A stretch of DNA of 64,000 bases, from contig JACVCB010000006.1 of assembly GCA_016742255.1 (NCBI GenBank), forward strand, positions 1-64,000, in the 5' to 3' direction. Positions 47,874-58,040 of this stretch are shown in pieces. The translations under genes and the position numbers were made by a program. The stretch is from Leptospira sp. GTDB lineage: Bacteria; Spirochaetota; Leptospiria; Leptospirales; Leptospiraceae. The notes beneath the pieces were generated by a model that was given only the letters and a program-made list of their open reading frames with translations, ran no database searches and was not told the DNA's origin. How positions within the stretch are numbered: the stretch's first letter is position 1; each line of letters begins with the position of its first letter.

Positions 47874-49787
47874 ATGGCAAAAATCCAGTTTTTGCAGTTA
47901 CCCGTTCCTCCGCCGAGTTATTTTGCGGCCACAGGAAATGTTCCCCTAGCAGCTGCTAGTTTGGCAAGTTGCCTAGAATCCAAAGAAGATCCGATCCAAG
48001 GGATTGTCCCTTCCGTTATTTCTCCTGAAGACACCGACTCTTTAGGGGATAAAGACTTAATTGACCGAATCTGCAAGGAAGGCCCTGATTTTTTGGGACT
48101 CTCTTTGTATTTATGGAACACGGAACGAAGCCTTTATATCGCCAAAGAAGTTAAAAAGAGAAATCCAGAGATCCAAATCCTAATCGGTGGACCAGAAGTC
48201 AATGAAGACAACCCTTATGTACTTGGTGAAGACGGATATGATATTGCAGTTTCAGGAGAAGCAGAACATAATTTTCGAAGTTTAATGAAAGCTTTGTTAA
48301 ACAAGGAATCGCTAGAGAATGTAGAAAATGTTGCCTATCGAAAAAAAGATGGTTTTTTAAGTCCATTTGGAACTCCATCACCAGCTAACTTTCCATTAAC
48401 GGATTTTCCATCACCCTATACAACTGGTCATTTACTCGTGAATCCAAAACGGTCCACTTACTTAGAAACAGTGAGAGGTTGTAAGTCACAATGTACATAT
48501 TGTTTTTATCCAAAATCATCCCAAAACCTTCGTACACTTGATATCAGAGAAACGATCCAATTGATATCTAACTTGAAAGAGAAGGGAGCTCGAGAACTTG
48601 TGTTTTTAGATCCAACATTCAATCATAGACCTGGTTTTGATTCTTTTTTGGATGCAATTGCAGAAGTGAACTCCGATGGCCAAATGACCATGTTTGCAGA
48701 ACTTCGATCAGAGGGAGTGACTCCGAAACTTGCCACCAAACTGAGAAAAGCTGGGTTCAATCGAATTGAACTTGGATTACAATCTGTGAATGAAGAAACA
48801 CTAAAACGTGTAAAACGTTACGGTAGCCCTCATAAAGTTGCAGAAGTGGCGAAAATGTTGGCTGGAGAAGGGATTGACCTCTTACTTGATTTGATCATTG
48901 GTCTTCCTGGTGATACACCAGACGACGTCGAAAGAGGGATTCATTTTTTCTTAGAACATGGATTAGGTGAATGGGTGCAAGCATTTCCACTTTCTGTTTT
49001 GCCAGGCACAAGTATGCGTAAAGATGCAATTAGAGAAGGTCTTGTTTATATGCCAACACCTCCTTACCGAATCATCCAAACACCTACATTTAGCCCTGAC
49101 GCACTACGTGATTCTGTGTATTTTGCTGAAGATTTATTGGAACGAAGGTTAGATGAATTTCCGAGGCCATTCTTGTGTGATGTGGCACCTAACAAAAACG
49201 ATCGATTTGATTGGTATCCGAAAGATAAAAAACAATCAAATTTGGATTTTTTAGAAACGATAGAACGTGGATCAAGGCACCAAAGTCTTTGGTTCCATAC
49301 CGATTCCCTTTCGAAAGATCGAATGGAAATTATTTCGGTCATCGAAAAAAAAATAGACGCAGAGCCATTTTGCACCATTGATTTTGTGATTCCGTTATTT
49401 GAAGTTCCAAAACCAAATGAAATCTCAACTTTAGAGAACTTACTCCATTCCAATCGAAATTCGTATTTGGCAAAAACCTTAGAATACCGAGGTGAAAATT
49501 TGCAACACCGATTGGTTTTTGTGATCCCACAAGGAAAAGAATCACTCAGAAATTGGAGGGATTCACTCACGGGAGAAGAATCCTTTTTGGTGTATGAAAC
49601 CATTTTTCCTGAAACCATTTCCAAATTAGATCCTGATGATTCGTTTTTTTATTTGGTTAGTGGTGATACCATCACAACAAAAGATTGGGAATTGTTAAAA
49701 CATATGGATCCAGAGACAATCACATTCACAAGTCGAAACTGGGAAGAAAAATGGTCTATGGAAGTATTGGGATACGGAGAATTATAG
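47874..49787 (+). CDS. B12-binding-domain radical SAM protein
   Basis: 637 residues. An N-terminal cobalamin-binding-type Rossmann domain (about 1-145, with 'ILIGGPEVNEDNPY') is followed by the radical SAM core with Cys203, Cys207 and Cys210 ('CKSQCTYC') binding [4Fe-4S]. 'FLDPTFNHRPG', 'RIELGLQSVNEETLKRVKR' and 'LIIGLPGDTPDDV' are typical. The C-terminal ~200 residues form an extra, unassigned domain. Members methylate or rearrange unactivated carbons; the substrate is unknown. ATG start, 44 bp after the EAL gene. Confidence 0.92.
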   Translation: MAKIQFLQLPVPPPSYFAATGNVPLAAASLASCLESKEDPIQGIVPSVISPEDTDSLGDKDLIDRICKEGPDFLGLSLYLWNTERSLYIAKEVKKRNPEIQILIGGPEVNEDNPYVLGEDGYDIAVSGEAEHNFRSLMKALLNKESLENVENVAYRKKDGFLSPFGTPSPANFPLTDFPSPYTTGHLLVNPKRSTYLETVRGCKSQCTYCFYPKSSQNLRTLDIRETIQLISNLKEKGARELVFLDPTFNHRPGFDSFLDAIAEVNSDGQMTMFAELRSEGVTPKLATKLRKAGFNRIELGLQSVNEETLKRVKRYGSPHKVAEVAKMLAGEGIDLLLDLIIGLPGDTPDDVERGIHFFLEHGLGEWVQAFPLSVLPGTSMRKDAIREGLVYMPTPPYRIIQTPTFSPDALRDSVYFAEDLLERRLDEFPRPFLCDVAPNKNDRFDWYPKDKKQSNLDFLETIERGSRHQSLWFHTDSLSKDRMEIISVIEKKIDAEPFCTIDFVIPLFEVPKPNEISTLENLLHSNRNSYLAKTLEYRGENLQHRLVFVIPQGKESLRNWRDSLTGEESFLVYETIFPETISKLDPDDSFFYLVSGDTITTKDWELLKHMDPETITFTSRNWEEKWSMEVLGYGEL

Positions 49788-49815
49788 ACCGATCCTATTC
49801 TGCAATAGCAAGTGC

Positions 49816-50973
49816 TTAGTTTTTTTGGAGTTGTTTTCGGAAAAATTCTACGTTTTCTAAGAATCGTTTTTTTTCACCTGCTCTTGAGGAATGCCCTGCG
49901 ATCGCAAGTCCAACAGTTAGGTGGCCTTCCTCATTTTTCGTGATCGTTTTGATCTGACCGAAAGCAGTGAGAGGGGATTGCATCTTAAAAAATATATCAA
50001 ACTGAAATCCAGTGAGTTTCGGAAGGCTTTGGATGAGATCAGGATGATCTACTATTACTTTTAATCCACCTTCTGAAATATCAATCACTGGGAATTTACC
50101 ATCTGATTTAATCATATTGGAATGACGAATTCGATCCACCATTTCAAAACATAAAGTTTTCATCTCCATTGCTTTTAAGAGATCAAAGTTCTCTGTTTTA
50201 CTTTGCATGTGGATGTATCCAATCGGGATGGATTCTTCCTCATCGTTTAAATACAAAATAGGTAGGATGAGTTCCGATTTGATTTTTAAATTACGACGAT
50301 TGTTGATTTCTTTATTGATATCTTCTTCAATTTCGTCAGCAAAAACGATAAAATCTTCGTTAGGTGAAGTTTCATAACATTCCCGATTATTGACATCCTC
50401 GAGAAGTAATCCTTTTTTTGTTTTTTTGATAAGGCGTATGATTTCGCCATCTTCACGGGAATTAAAAGTCGAAATTTTGATGAAATCCACTGAATTTTTC
50501 AGTTTGGTTTCATAGTCTTGGAAGTTGACTTTCACTGCCGTCGGAACATGAAACATATCGGTTTCAATTTTTGCCTTACTGGAAACCACATTGGTAATCC
50601 AAGCTGAACCAGGAGGGACAGGGATCCTTGAACTTTCTCTGTCCTTTTTAGCAATGGCAATTTTATTCAAATGTAAGATGTATTGAGATTCACCTTTATC
50701 TTGTTCCACAGTGCATTCTAAATGCAGGTAACGGCCAAGGATTTTGTAGAGAGTGATTTTTTGGCCCACGGAAAGGGTGATGGTTGGCCTTACACCCACG
50801 AGAACTTTGTTCCCGTCTTGAGACACTTTTTTGAGGTAACAAATTTCTCCCGAATGGATATCGTCTTTCAGGTTTAATTCCTGATTTAATAGAAATTTGG
50901 TCAAAACATGCAGTTTTTTTTCCGTGTCGGAAAAAACATCCAAGGAACGTTTGTTTCTTTCTACTGTTTCCAT
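49816..50973 (-). CDS. DUF1577/PilZ-like protein
   Basis: 385 residues, soluble. It matches what I recall of the leptospiral DUF1577 family. The N-terminal half is a YcgR-N-like beta domain ('VGVRPTITLSVGQKITLYKIL'). The last ~130 residues have a PilZ-like feature, 'VIDISEGGLKVIV', the usual '(D/N)xSxxG' of cyclic-di-GMP receptors, but the preceding RxxxR is weak ('DRIRHSN'). It may be an effector for the GGDEF and EAL proteins nearby (inference). Divergent from guaB. Confidence 0.75.
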   Translation of the reverse strand: METVERNKRSLDVFSDTEKKLHVLTKFLLNQELNLKDDIHSGEICYLKKVSQDGNKVLVGVRPTITLSVGQKITLYKILGRYLHLECTVEQDKGESQYILHLNKIAIAKKDRESSRIPVPPGSAWITNVVSSKAKIETDMFHVPTAVKVNFQDYETKLKNSVDFIKISTFNSREDGEIIRLIKKTKKGLLLEDVNNRECYETSPNEDFIVFADEIEEDINKEINNRRNLKIKSELILPILYLNDEEESIPIGYIHMQSKTENFDLLKAMEMKTLCFEMVDRIRHSNMIKSDGKFPVIDISEGGLKVIVDHPDLIQSLPKLTGFQFDIFFKMQSPLTAFGQIKTITKNEEGHLTVGLAIAGHSSRAGEKKRFLENVEFFRKQLQKN

Positions 50974-51070
50974 AAAAGGTCGTGGTACTCACTATTATCG
51001 GTCAATTTTCTCCTGAAATTCTCTTGCACTTAGAGTTTTCTTACCTAAAGTAGAAAAAGGAAGGATAATT

Positions 51071-52597
51071 ATGTCAAATCACCCCCTACCAGGATCTGAG
51101 CTTCTCGATGGAGTCAGTGGACAAGAGCTCTTCTCGGTCAACATGGGACTCACGTATCGAGATTTTTTAGTACTACCTGGATATATAGACTTCAATCCAA
51201 GCGATGTTGATCTCGAAACAAAACTTTCTAAAAATATTACACTCAAAAGACCTCTTATGAGTTCTCCTATGGACACTGTCACTGAGTCTGAAATGGCAAT
51301 TGCACAGGCACTCATGGGTGGAATTGGAATCATTCATTATAATAATACAATTGAAGAACAAGTGGAGTTAGTGCGAAAGGTAAAACGTTTTGAAAATGGT
51401 TTTATCAAAGATCCAATTTTACTCTCTCCTGAACACACACTTGCTGATTTAGATGCCGTAAAAGAAAAATATGGATTCAGTGGGATCCCAATTACGGAAG
51501 ATGGCACCGCAAGAACCAAGTTAGTTGGTATTGTTACCAACCGAGATGTTGATTTTGAAAGAGATCGTGACATCAAGTTAGGGAAGGTAATGACGACTGA
51601 GCTCATCACAGCAAATGTGGGAATCAGTTTACGGGAAGCTAATGACATCCTTCGTACAAGCAAAAAAGGAAAACTCCCAATTGTAGACAAACAAGGAAAA
51701 CTTGTTGCTCTTATTTGTCGTAGTGACTTGAAAAAAAATAAAGAATTCCCTCAATCTTCAAAAGACGACCAAAAAAGATTAAGAGTGGGAGCTGCACTCT
51801 CCACCTTACCTGAGTCACGTGATAGAATGGCGGCTCTTGCAGAAGTGGGAGTGGATGCAATCATCATAGATTCTGCACAAGGAAACTCAAGTTACCAAAT
51901 GGAAATGATCCAATGGATTAAATCCAATTTTCCTCATACAGATGTGATTGGTGGAAACGTTGTCACAAAAGCACAAGCGGCAAACCTTATCGCGGCTGGA
52001 GCAGATGGCCTTCGGATTGGTATGGGGCCTGGTTCTATTTGTATCACCCAAGACACTATGGCTGTGGGACGTGCACAAGCAACTGCAGTATTCAAAACAG
52101 CAGAGTATGCACAAGCACATGGTGTTCCTGTGATTGCCGATGGAGGGATTTCTAATATCGGTGATATTGCCAATGCACTCGCGATTGGTGCCTCTATGTG
52201 TATGATGGGTTCTATGTTTGCTGGAACAAAAGAAGCACCAGGTGAGTATTTTTATGAAAATGGCATTCGTCTAAAGAAATACAGAGGAATGGCAAGTTTA
52301 GAAGCGATGAACAAAGGTGGAGACAAACGGTATTTCTCTGAATCCCAAAAAATCAAAGTAGCACAAGGTGTTTCTGGTTATGTTGTGGATAAAGGTTCTG
52401 TTTTAAATCTCATCCCTTACCTCGTACAAGGTCTCAGACAAAGTTTCCAAGATATGGGTTACCGAAATATTCCTGATCTTCATAAAGCGTTACGGGCAGG
52501 ACAACTTCGTTTTGAACGTAGGACAGAATCAGCCCAAGCACAAGGAAGTGTGCATGGATTGTATTCCTATACAAAACCTTCAATGAGAGCTGAATAA
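51071..52597 (+). CDS. guaB: inosine-5'-monophosphate dehydrogenase
   Basis: 508 residues. It oxidises IMP to XMP with NAD, the committed step of GMP synthesis. The catalytic loop 'GPGSICITQ' holds the active-site Cys; the usual 'ICTTR' is varied. Two CBS domains lie at about 105-225. '[13 protein letters not shown]' and '[19 protein letters not shown]' are phosphate-binding segments. ATG start after AAGGAT. Followed within 10 bp by a LolA-like gene and then rsmE, so probably one operon. Confidence 0.97.
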   Translation: MSNHPLPGSELLDGVSGQELFSVNMGLTYRDFLVLPGYIDFNPSDVDLETKLSKNITLKRPLMSSPMDTVTESEMAIAQALMGGIGIIHYNNTIEEQVELVRKVKRFENGFIKDPILLSPEHTLADLDAVKEKYGFSGIPITEDGTARTKLVGIVTNRDVDFERDRDIKLGKVMTTELITANVGISLREANDILRTSKKGKLPIVDKQGKLVALICRSDLKKNKEFPQSSKDDQKRLRVGAALSTLPESRDRMAALAEVGVDAIIIDSAQGNSSYQMEMIQWIKSNFPHTDVIGGNVVTKAQAANLIAAGADGLRIGMGPGSICITQDTMAVGRAQATAVFKTAEYAQAHGVPVIADGGISNIGDIANALAIGASMCMMGSMFAGTKEAPGEYFYENGIRLKKYRGMASLEAMNKGGDKRYFSESQKIKVAQGVSGYVVDKGSVLNLIPYLVQGLRQSFQDMGYRNIPDLHKALRAGQLRFERRTESAQAQGSVHGLYSYTKPSMRAE

Positions 52598-52606
52598 AGA
52601 AATCAC

Positions 52607-53377
52607 ATGCGAAAACTTTGGAATTTATTTTTTTTGATTTCTTTTGTATCTCTCGAGGCCCAAGCACCTGACACTAGTTTATCGGCTCAAGAATTACTAG
52701 CAAGGCTTGACCGAGAAATGGATTATGGAAAGGGCCTTGTGAAAGGAACCTATGTTCTCATTCGTAGGAACGGAACATCGGAAACATGGAGAATCAATCG
52801 ATTTTTTAACGGGGAAGATGCTTTGCTTCTTTTTGATAGAAAAGGGCGAGGCCTCGAATCCAAACTGCTAACAAAGGATGAAGGGGAAAATGTATTTTTT
52901 TTCAACGTCCTCAGTGCCAAACTGTTTCGCAAAACAGATGACGAAAAGTACGAATCCCTCATGGGGACTGGATTTTTTTATGTGGATCTGTCTGGTTATT
53001 CGTATCAGGCAAATTATAACCCACTAGTGAACGGTGATTTGGAAATCGGTGGAGAGATGTATTACAGAGTTTCTCTCAAACCAATTCTACCATATTTCTA
53101 CAAAAAACTGGTGTTACTCGTTGGCAAAAAGGATTTAAAACCTTACCGCGTTGACTTTCATGACCGTGATGGTATTTTATTCAAAACATTAAACTTAAAA
53201 TATGGACCTGTCAAAATCAAAGATGCAGCAGGAAAAGTGGAAGACGTTCAAAAAGCTTCTCGTTTGGAAATGTTAGATTTGAATACAGGTAGTATCACCG
53301 TTTGGGAAATCCAAGAAGTGGACAAAACTGTAAACCCAGACGCGTCTCTCTTTAATGTTGACAACTTGAGTAGATAA
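52607..53377 (+). CDS. LolA-like outer-membrane lipoprotein-sorting protein
   Basis: 256 residues with a signal peptide ending near 'SLEAQA' (residue 20). The mature part has the layout of LolA-like proteins of the TP_0789 type: 'SAQELLARLDREM', 'YVLIRRNGTSETWRINRFF', 'SLMGTGFFYVDLSGYS' and 'KPYRVDFHDRDG'. It probably shuttles or binds a lipid or lipoprotein in the periplasm. It is nine bases after guaB and three before rsmE. Confidence 0.85.
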   Translation: MRKLWNLFFLISFVSLEAQAPDTSLSAQELLARLDREMDYGKGLVKGTYVLIRRNGTSETWRINRFFNGEDALLLFDRKGRGLESKLLTKDEGENVFFFNVLSAKLFRKTDDEKYESLMGTGFFYVDLSGYSYQANYNPLVNGDLEIGGEMYYRVSLKPILPYFYKKLVLLVGKKDLKPYRVDFHDRDGILFKTLNLKYGPVKIKDAAGKVEDVQKASRLEMLDLNTGSITVWEIQEVDKTVNPDASLFNVDNLSR

Positions 53378-53380
53378 TCA

Positions 53381-54058
53381 TTGGAACCGGGACTCATCCT
53401 ATTTCGCACTCCATTCCAAAAAAAAGACATGATCCAATTAACGAAGGAAGAAGTGAATCACCTTCGTGCCCTTCGTTTAGGAAATGAAACTACCATCATT
53501 CAGATTCGAGATGGAGAAGGTGGGTTGTATGATTACCTACTCACTCCCCATTCGAAGGAACTGAAGTTCCAAAAAGAAACAATTGTTCCTCCAAAAGCCA
53601 ATCGAAAAAAAATTGCCATCGCTTTGCCAAAAGGGAATCGTTTGGATTTTTTCTTACAAAAGGTGACTGAGATTGGACTGAATGAAGTGGTATTTTTAGT
53701 GTTTCGCCATTCGATCCGAAAGGAATTTAACTTGGAACGTGCAGAAAAGATTGTGAAGGAAGCAGCTGCTCAATCTAAACAGACTGAAATCTTAAAACTA
53801 TCGATTGAATCGGCTAAGGATTGGATGGAAACACATAAGGAAAGTTTGGTGGTGTTCCATCCTTTTGGACAAAAACCGTTCGAATTGTCCAGTTTGTCTG
53901 ATAAAATTCCAGTCATCGGGCCGGAAGGTGGTTTCCATGAGGAAGAAGAAAATTGGATGGAAAGGAATCAGATTCCGAAAATGACTTTACCCGGTGGAGT
54001 GCTGAGAACGGAAACTTGCGGAATTGTTGCCGCAAGTTTTTTGGTCTATGGAACCTAA
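53381..54058 (+). CDS. rsmE: 16S rRNA m3U1498 methyltransferase
   Basis: 225 residues, SPOUT-class enzyme. PUA-like N-terminus ('EEVNHLRALRLGNETTI'), 'ALPKGNRLDFFLQKVTEIG', 'AAAQSKQTEILK', and the trefoil-knot SAM site 'IGPEGGFHEEE' with 'LPGGVLRTETCGIVAASF'. A TTG start three bases after the previous stop. It methylates U1498 of 16S rRNA. Confidence 0.95.
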   Translation: MEPGLILFRTPFQKKDMIQLTKEEVNHLRALRLGNETTIIQIRDGEGGLYDYLLTPHSKELKFQKETIVPPKANRKKIAIALPKGNRLDFFLQKVTEIGLNEVVFLVFRHSIRKEFNLERAEKIVKEAAAQSKQTEILKLSIESAKDWMETHKESLVVFHPFGQKPFELSSLSDKIPVIGPEGGFHEEEENWMERNQIPKMTLPGGVLRTETCGIVAASFLVYGT

Positions 54059-54065
54059 GGTCGGT

Positions 54066-54335
54066 TTATTTGTTGGTTAAGAGGAGTAAGGTTGCTGACA
54101 AACTACAGTTGGTAGAACAATTGCTGAAACAGGTAGAAGCAGTCGGATAATTGTCACCTGTGATGTTTGGGTATTTTGCTGCACAATCAGCATTACATGC
54201 AGTAAGGCTGCCCCCAGTGCAGGAAACGATGAATGTGAATAAGTTTCTCTCCAATGTTTTATCTTGTCGTTTTTGGCAAGATGTAGAAAAGAACACGACA
54301 AATCCAAGTGTCACTAGTAAAAAAAAACGTTTCAT
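54066..54335 (-). CDS. small cysteine-rich lipoprotein
   Basis: 89 residues from the ATG preceded by AGAGAGGAG. A longer frame upstream runs antisense into the next gene. Signal peptide with lipobox 'STSC' (Cys20). The mature part has seven further cysteines in pairs ('SCTGG', 'ACNADC', 'TCFSNCSTNC'), likely disulphide-bonded. Convergent with rsmE and divergent from the gene at 54430. Function unknown; this type of protein is common among leptospiral lipoproteins. Confidence 0.8.
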   Translation of the reverse strand: MKRFFLLVTLGFVVFFSTSCQKRQDKTLERNLFTFIVSCTGGSLTACNADCAAKYPNITGDNYPTASTCFSNCSTNCSLSATLLLLTNK

Positions 54336-54429
54336 ATCGTATAGACTCCTCTCTGCTAGCATTTCGTCAATCGGTTCGTAAAAATCTTGACCCTTGTTTC
54401 TTTTCCTATGTTTTGGATGAGGTTCCATT

Positions 54430-55899
54430 ATGGCAGAAACTAGCAAAAAAGTCTTAGAGAAAAAAGGACAAGGGGAATATGAATTCACCGCTTATGGGGA
54501 ATTTTTGTCCTATTTCCATGCCCATATTGATATTTTCAAACGCCTCTTAAAAGCCAAAAAGATGGATCCCACAAAAGTGGAAGAAGTCGCCAAACAAATC
54601 AAATCATACATGACAGGGAACATCAAAAAAACGGATCAATTTTTTGAGCACCTCCCACAGTTTGCGACATTGTTAGGTGTTTCAAAAGAAGAAGTATCTG
54701 CGTATCTCAATTCTAATTTTATCGAAGTTCTAAACAAAGTCCAAGAAAAACTGAAAACCCAAGAATTGGAAAAAATGAAAAATGCTCCAGTTCCTAGTTT
54801 TTCTTCCATTGCAGAAGAAATTGTGGAAGGATTACATTTTACTCATCCTACTGATTTTGTTTTTGCGCAAAAAGGGATATTGATGGTTTTAGAAAATCCT
54901 TTAACCGGTGAGATCATTGAACCACAAGGCCTCATGGCTGCTTCTGCAAAAGCGGCATTATCGATTCCATCTGGTTCGGAATCTGAAAAAGAACCAGTGT
55001 CATTAACGGAAGCACTTGCTGTTGCCAATGCACCTCCCACTCCAATCGTAAAAAAACAATCATTGATTCCTGAAAAAGAAAAATCCATCTTACAGGAAAT
55101 AACCGAAACCTTCAGCGATCTTCTAACGGGCGAAAGGTTAGAAGTAAAAATCGGTCCTGAAGTAACAGACACTCCTCACTTAGAAACGAATTCAAATGGC
55201 AGTTCAGCCAAAACTAATGAAGAATATGAAATAGAAGATCTTGAGTTTGATGATTCTTCTGACTCTCCATCTGACAAAGCAAACGACGGTAGTTCCGAAG
55301 ACCACGATGATTTTTCTGATGATTTAGGAATTGATTACGAGGAAGAGACACCAGCTCCTCCACAAGTTGACTTAAATATGGTGCGATTAGGGAATTATTC
55401 TGTTAAAGAATTTATGGACTTGGTGCAAACCATCACCACCTACCAAACCAAAGGCGACCAAGTAGGTTACCAAAATTGGTTAAGAACTCTATCAGAGTTT
55501 GATAAAGCAGTTGTATCATTACGTACCCAAGTTTTAAAAGAACAAAAAAATGAGGTTGTTGATTGGAATACACTTTTCCAAATGATGAGCTCAAAATCAG
55601 AATTAAAACCTGATGTCCTTAAAGGGATCGTTAAAAAAATCAAAAATTTCCAGATCGTAAAACTTACGTTAGATAGAATGATTCAGGAGTTCAAAAAGGG
55701 AAGTCCTGAGTTTATGCAGATTGTCAAAATGGCATGGCCTCATATCCAAAAATCATTTTATGAAGTTCCTAACTACCAACAAGTACAAACCTTGTTACGA
55801 GGAATTTTGTCGCGAGTGAATGGTGATGTGCATAAAAAAGAATTTTCGAAGATTTTTACTATGGCTCTCAATTTTATCCAATCCAAATTCCAGGTGTAA
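54430..55899 (+). CDS. hypothetical protein with acidic linker
   Basis: 489 residues, soluble. Helical N-terminal domain (about 1-150), a low-complexity acidic linker rich in Asp, Glu and Ser (about 255-315), and a helical C-terminal domain (about 325-489). No enzyme motif or signal peptide. ATG start after ATGAGGTTCC. Its stop is directly followed by the next gene's start, so the two are co-translated. Possibly an adaptor between two partners (inference). No family recognised. Confidence 0.8.
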   Translation: MAETSKKVLEKKGQGEYEFTAYGEFLSYFHAHIDIFKRLLKAKKMDPTKVEEVAKQIKSYMTGNIKKTDQFFEHLPQFATLLGVSKEEVSAYLNSNFIEVLNKVQEKLKTQELEKMKNAPVPSFSSIAEEIVEGLHFTHPTDFVFAQKGILMVLENPLTGEIIEPQGLMAASAKAALSIPSGSESEKEPVSLTEALAVANAPPTPIVKKQSLIPEKEKSILQEITETFSDLLTGERLEVKIGPEVTDTPHLETNSNGSSAKTNEEYEIEDLEFDDSSDSPSDKANDGSSEDHDDFSDDLGIDYEEETPAPPQVDLNMVRLGNYSVKEFMDLVQTITTYQTKGDQVGYQNWLRTLSEFDKAVVSLRTQVLKEQKNEVVDWNTLFQMMSSKSELKPDVLKGIVKKIKNFQIVKLTLDRMIQEFKKGSPEFMQIVKMAWPHIQKSFYEVPNYQQVQTLLRGILSRVNGDVHKKEFSKIFTMALNFIQSKFQV

Positions 55900-57057
55900 G
55901 TGATGTCCAGAGAGAAATATTCTCTCTCCTTTTTACATTGGAATTGGACTTTTTGTTTTGTTTCACTTACGATCCTTTTGGGTTTTGTGAACATAACTCT
56001 ACATTCTCAGAACCAACCGAGTGTCATTGTTGATCCTCTTCTACAAAAACCTTGGATCCCAGATGCAGAAGAGGAAGAATCGAGAAGTTACCATCGATTT
56101 TTAAGCGAGTTTAAAAACAAACAAACCTCTATAAAAAAGAAAGATCGTTTTGGTAGGAATTACCTAGTGTCACCATCAGGAAAAATTAGGTTTCTCATCG
56201 ATGATGAATATTATAAAGAATTTCCACTCCAAACAGAAGCAGACATTGCGGCAAAAGAATTAGAAGTTTTGTATGAAGTAAGAAAGGAAAAGGATGTCGT
56301 ATTCCTTGGAAAGGGGATCCACCTCTGTTACCGATTAAAAAAAGAAAAAGATTCAGGTTTTTTTCCTGAATGGTTGATTCGTTCGAATGAAATTACGAAT
56401 CGAGCGGCCAATGAATGGTCAGACCAAACCATTCCATTAGATTTGGTAAGTGATCCTTATGGATGTTATGTGGATGAAGTTTCCTTACGAGATTATTTGT
56501 ATCTAGAATCTGAATCGTTTCGTTATCGATTGAAAATCCCATCGACTCTACGGTATGAAGGTCTATTTGGAAATCGACTTGGGATTTATGGTGAAAATCG
56601 AGATAGTATTTATAGGATCGTACGGTTTGTTGAGTTTTTATCCAATTACCTTCCTGAAGGACAAACAGAATGGGAAGAAGCTTTTCTTTTGCAAGTCTCA
56701 GGTAAAAAAAAGAAAACAATACCAAAAATCATTTTGTCAATTGGTTCTAGTTTTGATAAAGTAAGACCTCTACGGAATACTAAAAATTATTTTGTATTTT
56801 GGGACTCTCTTCGTTCCTTAAACAAAAGCCAAATGCGAAAACTGCAATTCAAACGTTCAGAAAAAGACAATGTTTATTTGAGTGAATGGGTTGAAGTAGA
56901 TGATATCGGGAACCGAATCGAAATGGAAATGAAAGAATATTATTTATACAACGCTCCGAGAGGTTATTTTTTAGCATTATCCTATCCAAAACGAGAAAAA
57001 AAGAAAGCAGATGAGTATTGGAATACAGTTCGAAGTAGTTTTCTTGTGAAAGATTAA
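55900..57057 (+). CDS. exported or membrane-anchored hypothetical protein
   Basis: 385 residues with a hydrophobic segment (about 16-36) acting as signal or anchor. GTG at 55900 directly follows the previous stop; ATG at 55903 is equally possible. The rest is charged, with beta-strand stretches, and has no recognised domain. 'YLSEWVEVDDIGNRIEMEMK' and the Lys-rich C-terminus suggest a soluble periplasmic part. Middle gene of a three-gene unit (54430-57867). Confidence 0.78.
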   Translation: MMSREKYSLSFLHWNWTFCFVSLTILLGFVNITLHSQNQPSVIVDPLLQKPWIPDAEEEESRSYHRFLSEFKNKQTSIKKKDRFGRNYLVSPSGKIRFLIDDEYYKEFPLQTEADIAAKELEVLYEVRKEKDVVFLGKGIHLCYRLKKEKDSGFFPEWLIRSNEITNRAANEWSDQTIPLDLVSDPYGCYVDEVSLRDYLYLESESFRYRLKIPSTLRYEGLFGNRLGIYGENRDSIYRIVRFVEFLSNYLPEGQTEWEEAFLLQVSGKKKKTIPKIILSIGSSFDKVRPLRNTKNYFVFWDSLRSLNKSQMRKLQFKRSEKDNVYLSEWVEVDDIGNRIEMEMKEYYLYNAPRGYFLALSYPKREKKKADEYWNTVRSSFLVKD

Positions 57058-57075
57058 AATCGATTAGGAATCAAT

Positions 57076-57867
57076 ATGTTTGTTTCTTTTGTTGAAAATA
57101 AAAATCGGAAAAAACCAGAACCTAGTGATGGGGCTCCTTCGTTATTCTTTCAACTTTGGTTAGGTTTGGCATTTATATTTGGATTCAGTGTCGTATTACT
57201 GCCGTTTGGTGTTTATTGGCCACTTTCAAATTCCATTTGGATCTTACTTATCTTCTTTTTGCCTTTGGTTTTTTTAGGAATTCACTTCATCAAATCAAGT
57301 GGGTATAAAATCCTTTTTGCTGTTTTTTTGTCATTACTCGCAGGAGGGAATGTTCTTTTGTTTTTAGGGGATGCCATTGGTTACAAGTTAGGCCTCACTT
57401 CCCAATTTGATGTTTTACCAGAAGAGTCTCATTTAGCAATGGGGAATCGATATTTGTATTTGCGGGAATTTTACTTAGATGATTCTGATTCAGGTTCGTT
57501 TCGATCTCCCTTACTTGTCAGACGTAGATCAGGTAGTGTTGTTTATGGTCCAATGATTACATTCCATTACAAAAGGATTCGTGCAGTTTCAGGAAAGGAA
57601 ACAAAATTGCCCATCTATGCTTTGTGTTATTCGAAAGAAAATGGAAACTGTTCTGTCTCTAGTTTATTTTCGGGAGGAGTTTTGTTAAAAGAAACGATCT
57701 GGGAAACGAAAGAGGCAAAGTTGAATCAAGATTCTATCTTTATCATTTGGAAAGATCGATTGGATTCTGAGTTTGAAACAAAGGGTATATTTTCGTTTTT
57801 ATTTTTCATTTTACTCCATCTGATTTGGGGGATTGTGGTTTATTTTCCGTTGAAACGTATCCTTTGA
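57076..57867 (+). CDS. membrane protein, unknown
   Basis: 263 residues. Three membrane segments lie within residues 25-110, then a soluble beta-rich portion (about 115-235), and a last segment at 237-258. No family motif is recognised. It begins 18 bp after the preceding gene and probably ends the unit. The large loop might face the periplasm and work with the exported protein encoded upstream (inference). Confidence 0.75.
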   Translation: MFVSFVENKNRKKPEPSDGAPSLFFQLWLGLAFIFGFSVVLLPFGVYWPLSNSIWILLIFFLPLVFLGIHFIKSSGYKILFAVFLSLLAGGNVLLFLGDAIGYKLGLTSQFDVLPEESHLAMGNRYLYLREFYLDDSDSGSFRSPLLVRRRSGSVVYGPMITFHYKRIRAVSGKETKLPIYALCYSKENGNCSVSSLFSGGVLLKETIWETKEAKLNQDSIFIIWKDRLDSEFETKGIFSFLFFILLHLIWGIVVYFPLKRIL

Positions 57868-58040
57868 GGTAAAAACGAAATGTTATTTTCATAATCATTT
57901 TCACTGAAATTTTGAATTTCCCTCTTGTTTGGAGCCATCTCATTTCCATTGCAAATAAGAGACAATTGTAAACCGAATGTAATCTAATTGTAACAATAGT
58001 CCTGCATACTATTCAAATAATAGCATATTGCCATTTACAA

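Noticed and set aside
54336..54488. N-terminal extension of the Cys-rich lipoprotein
   Set aside because: It runs antisense into the next gene; the signal peptide and AGAGAGGAG support the ATG at 54335.
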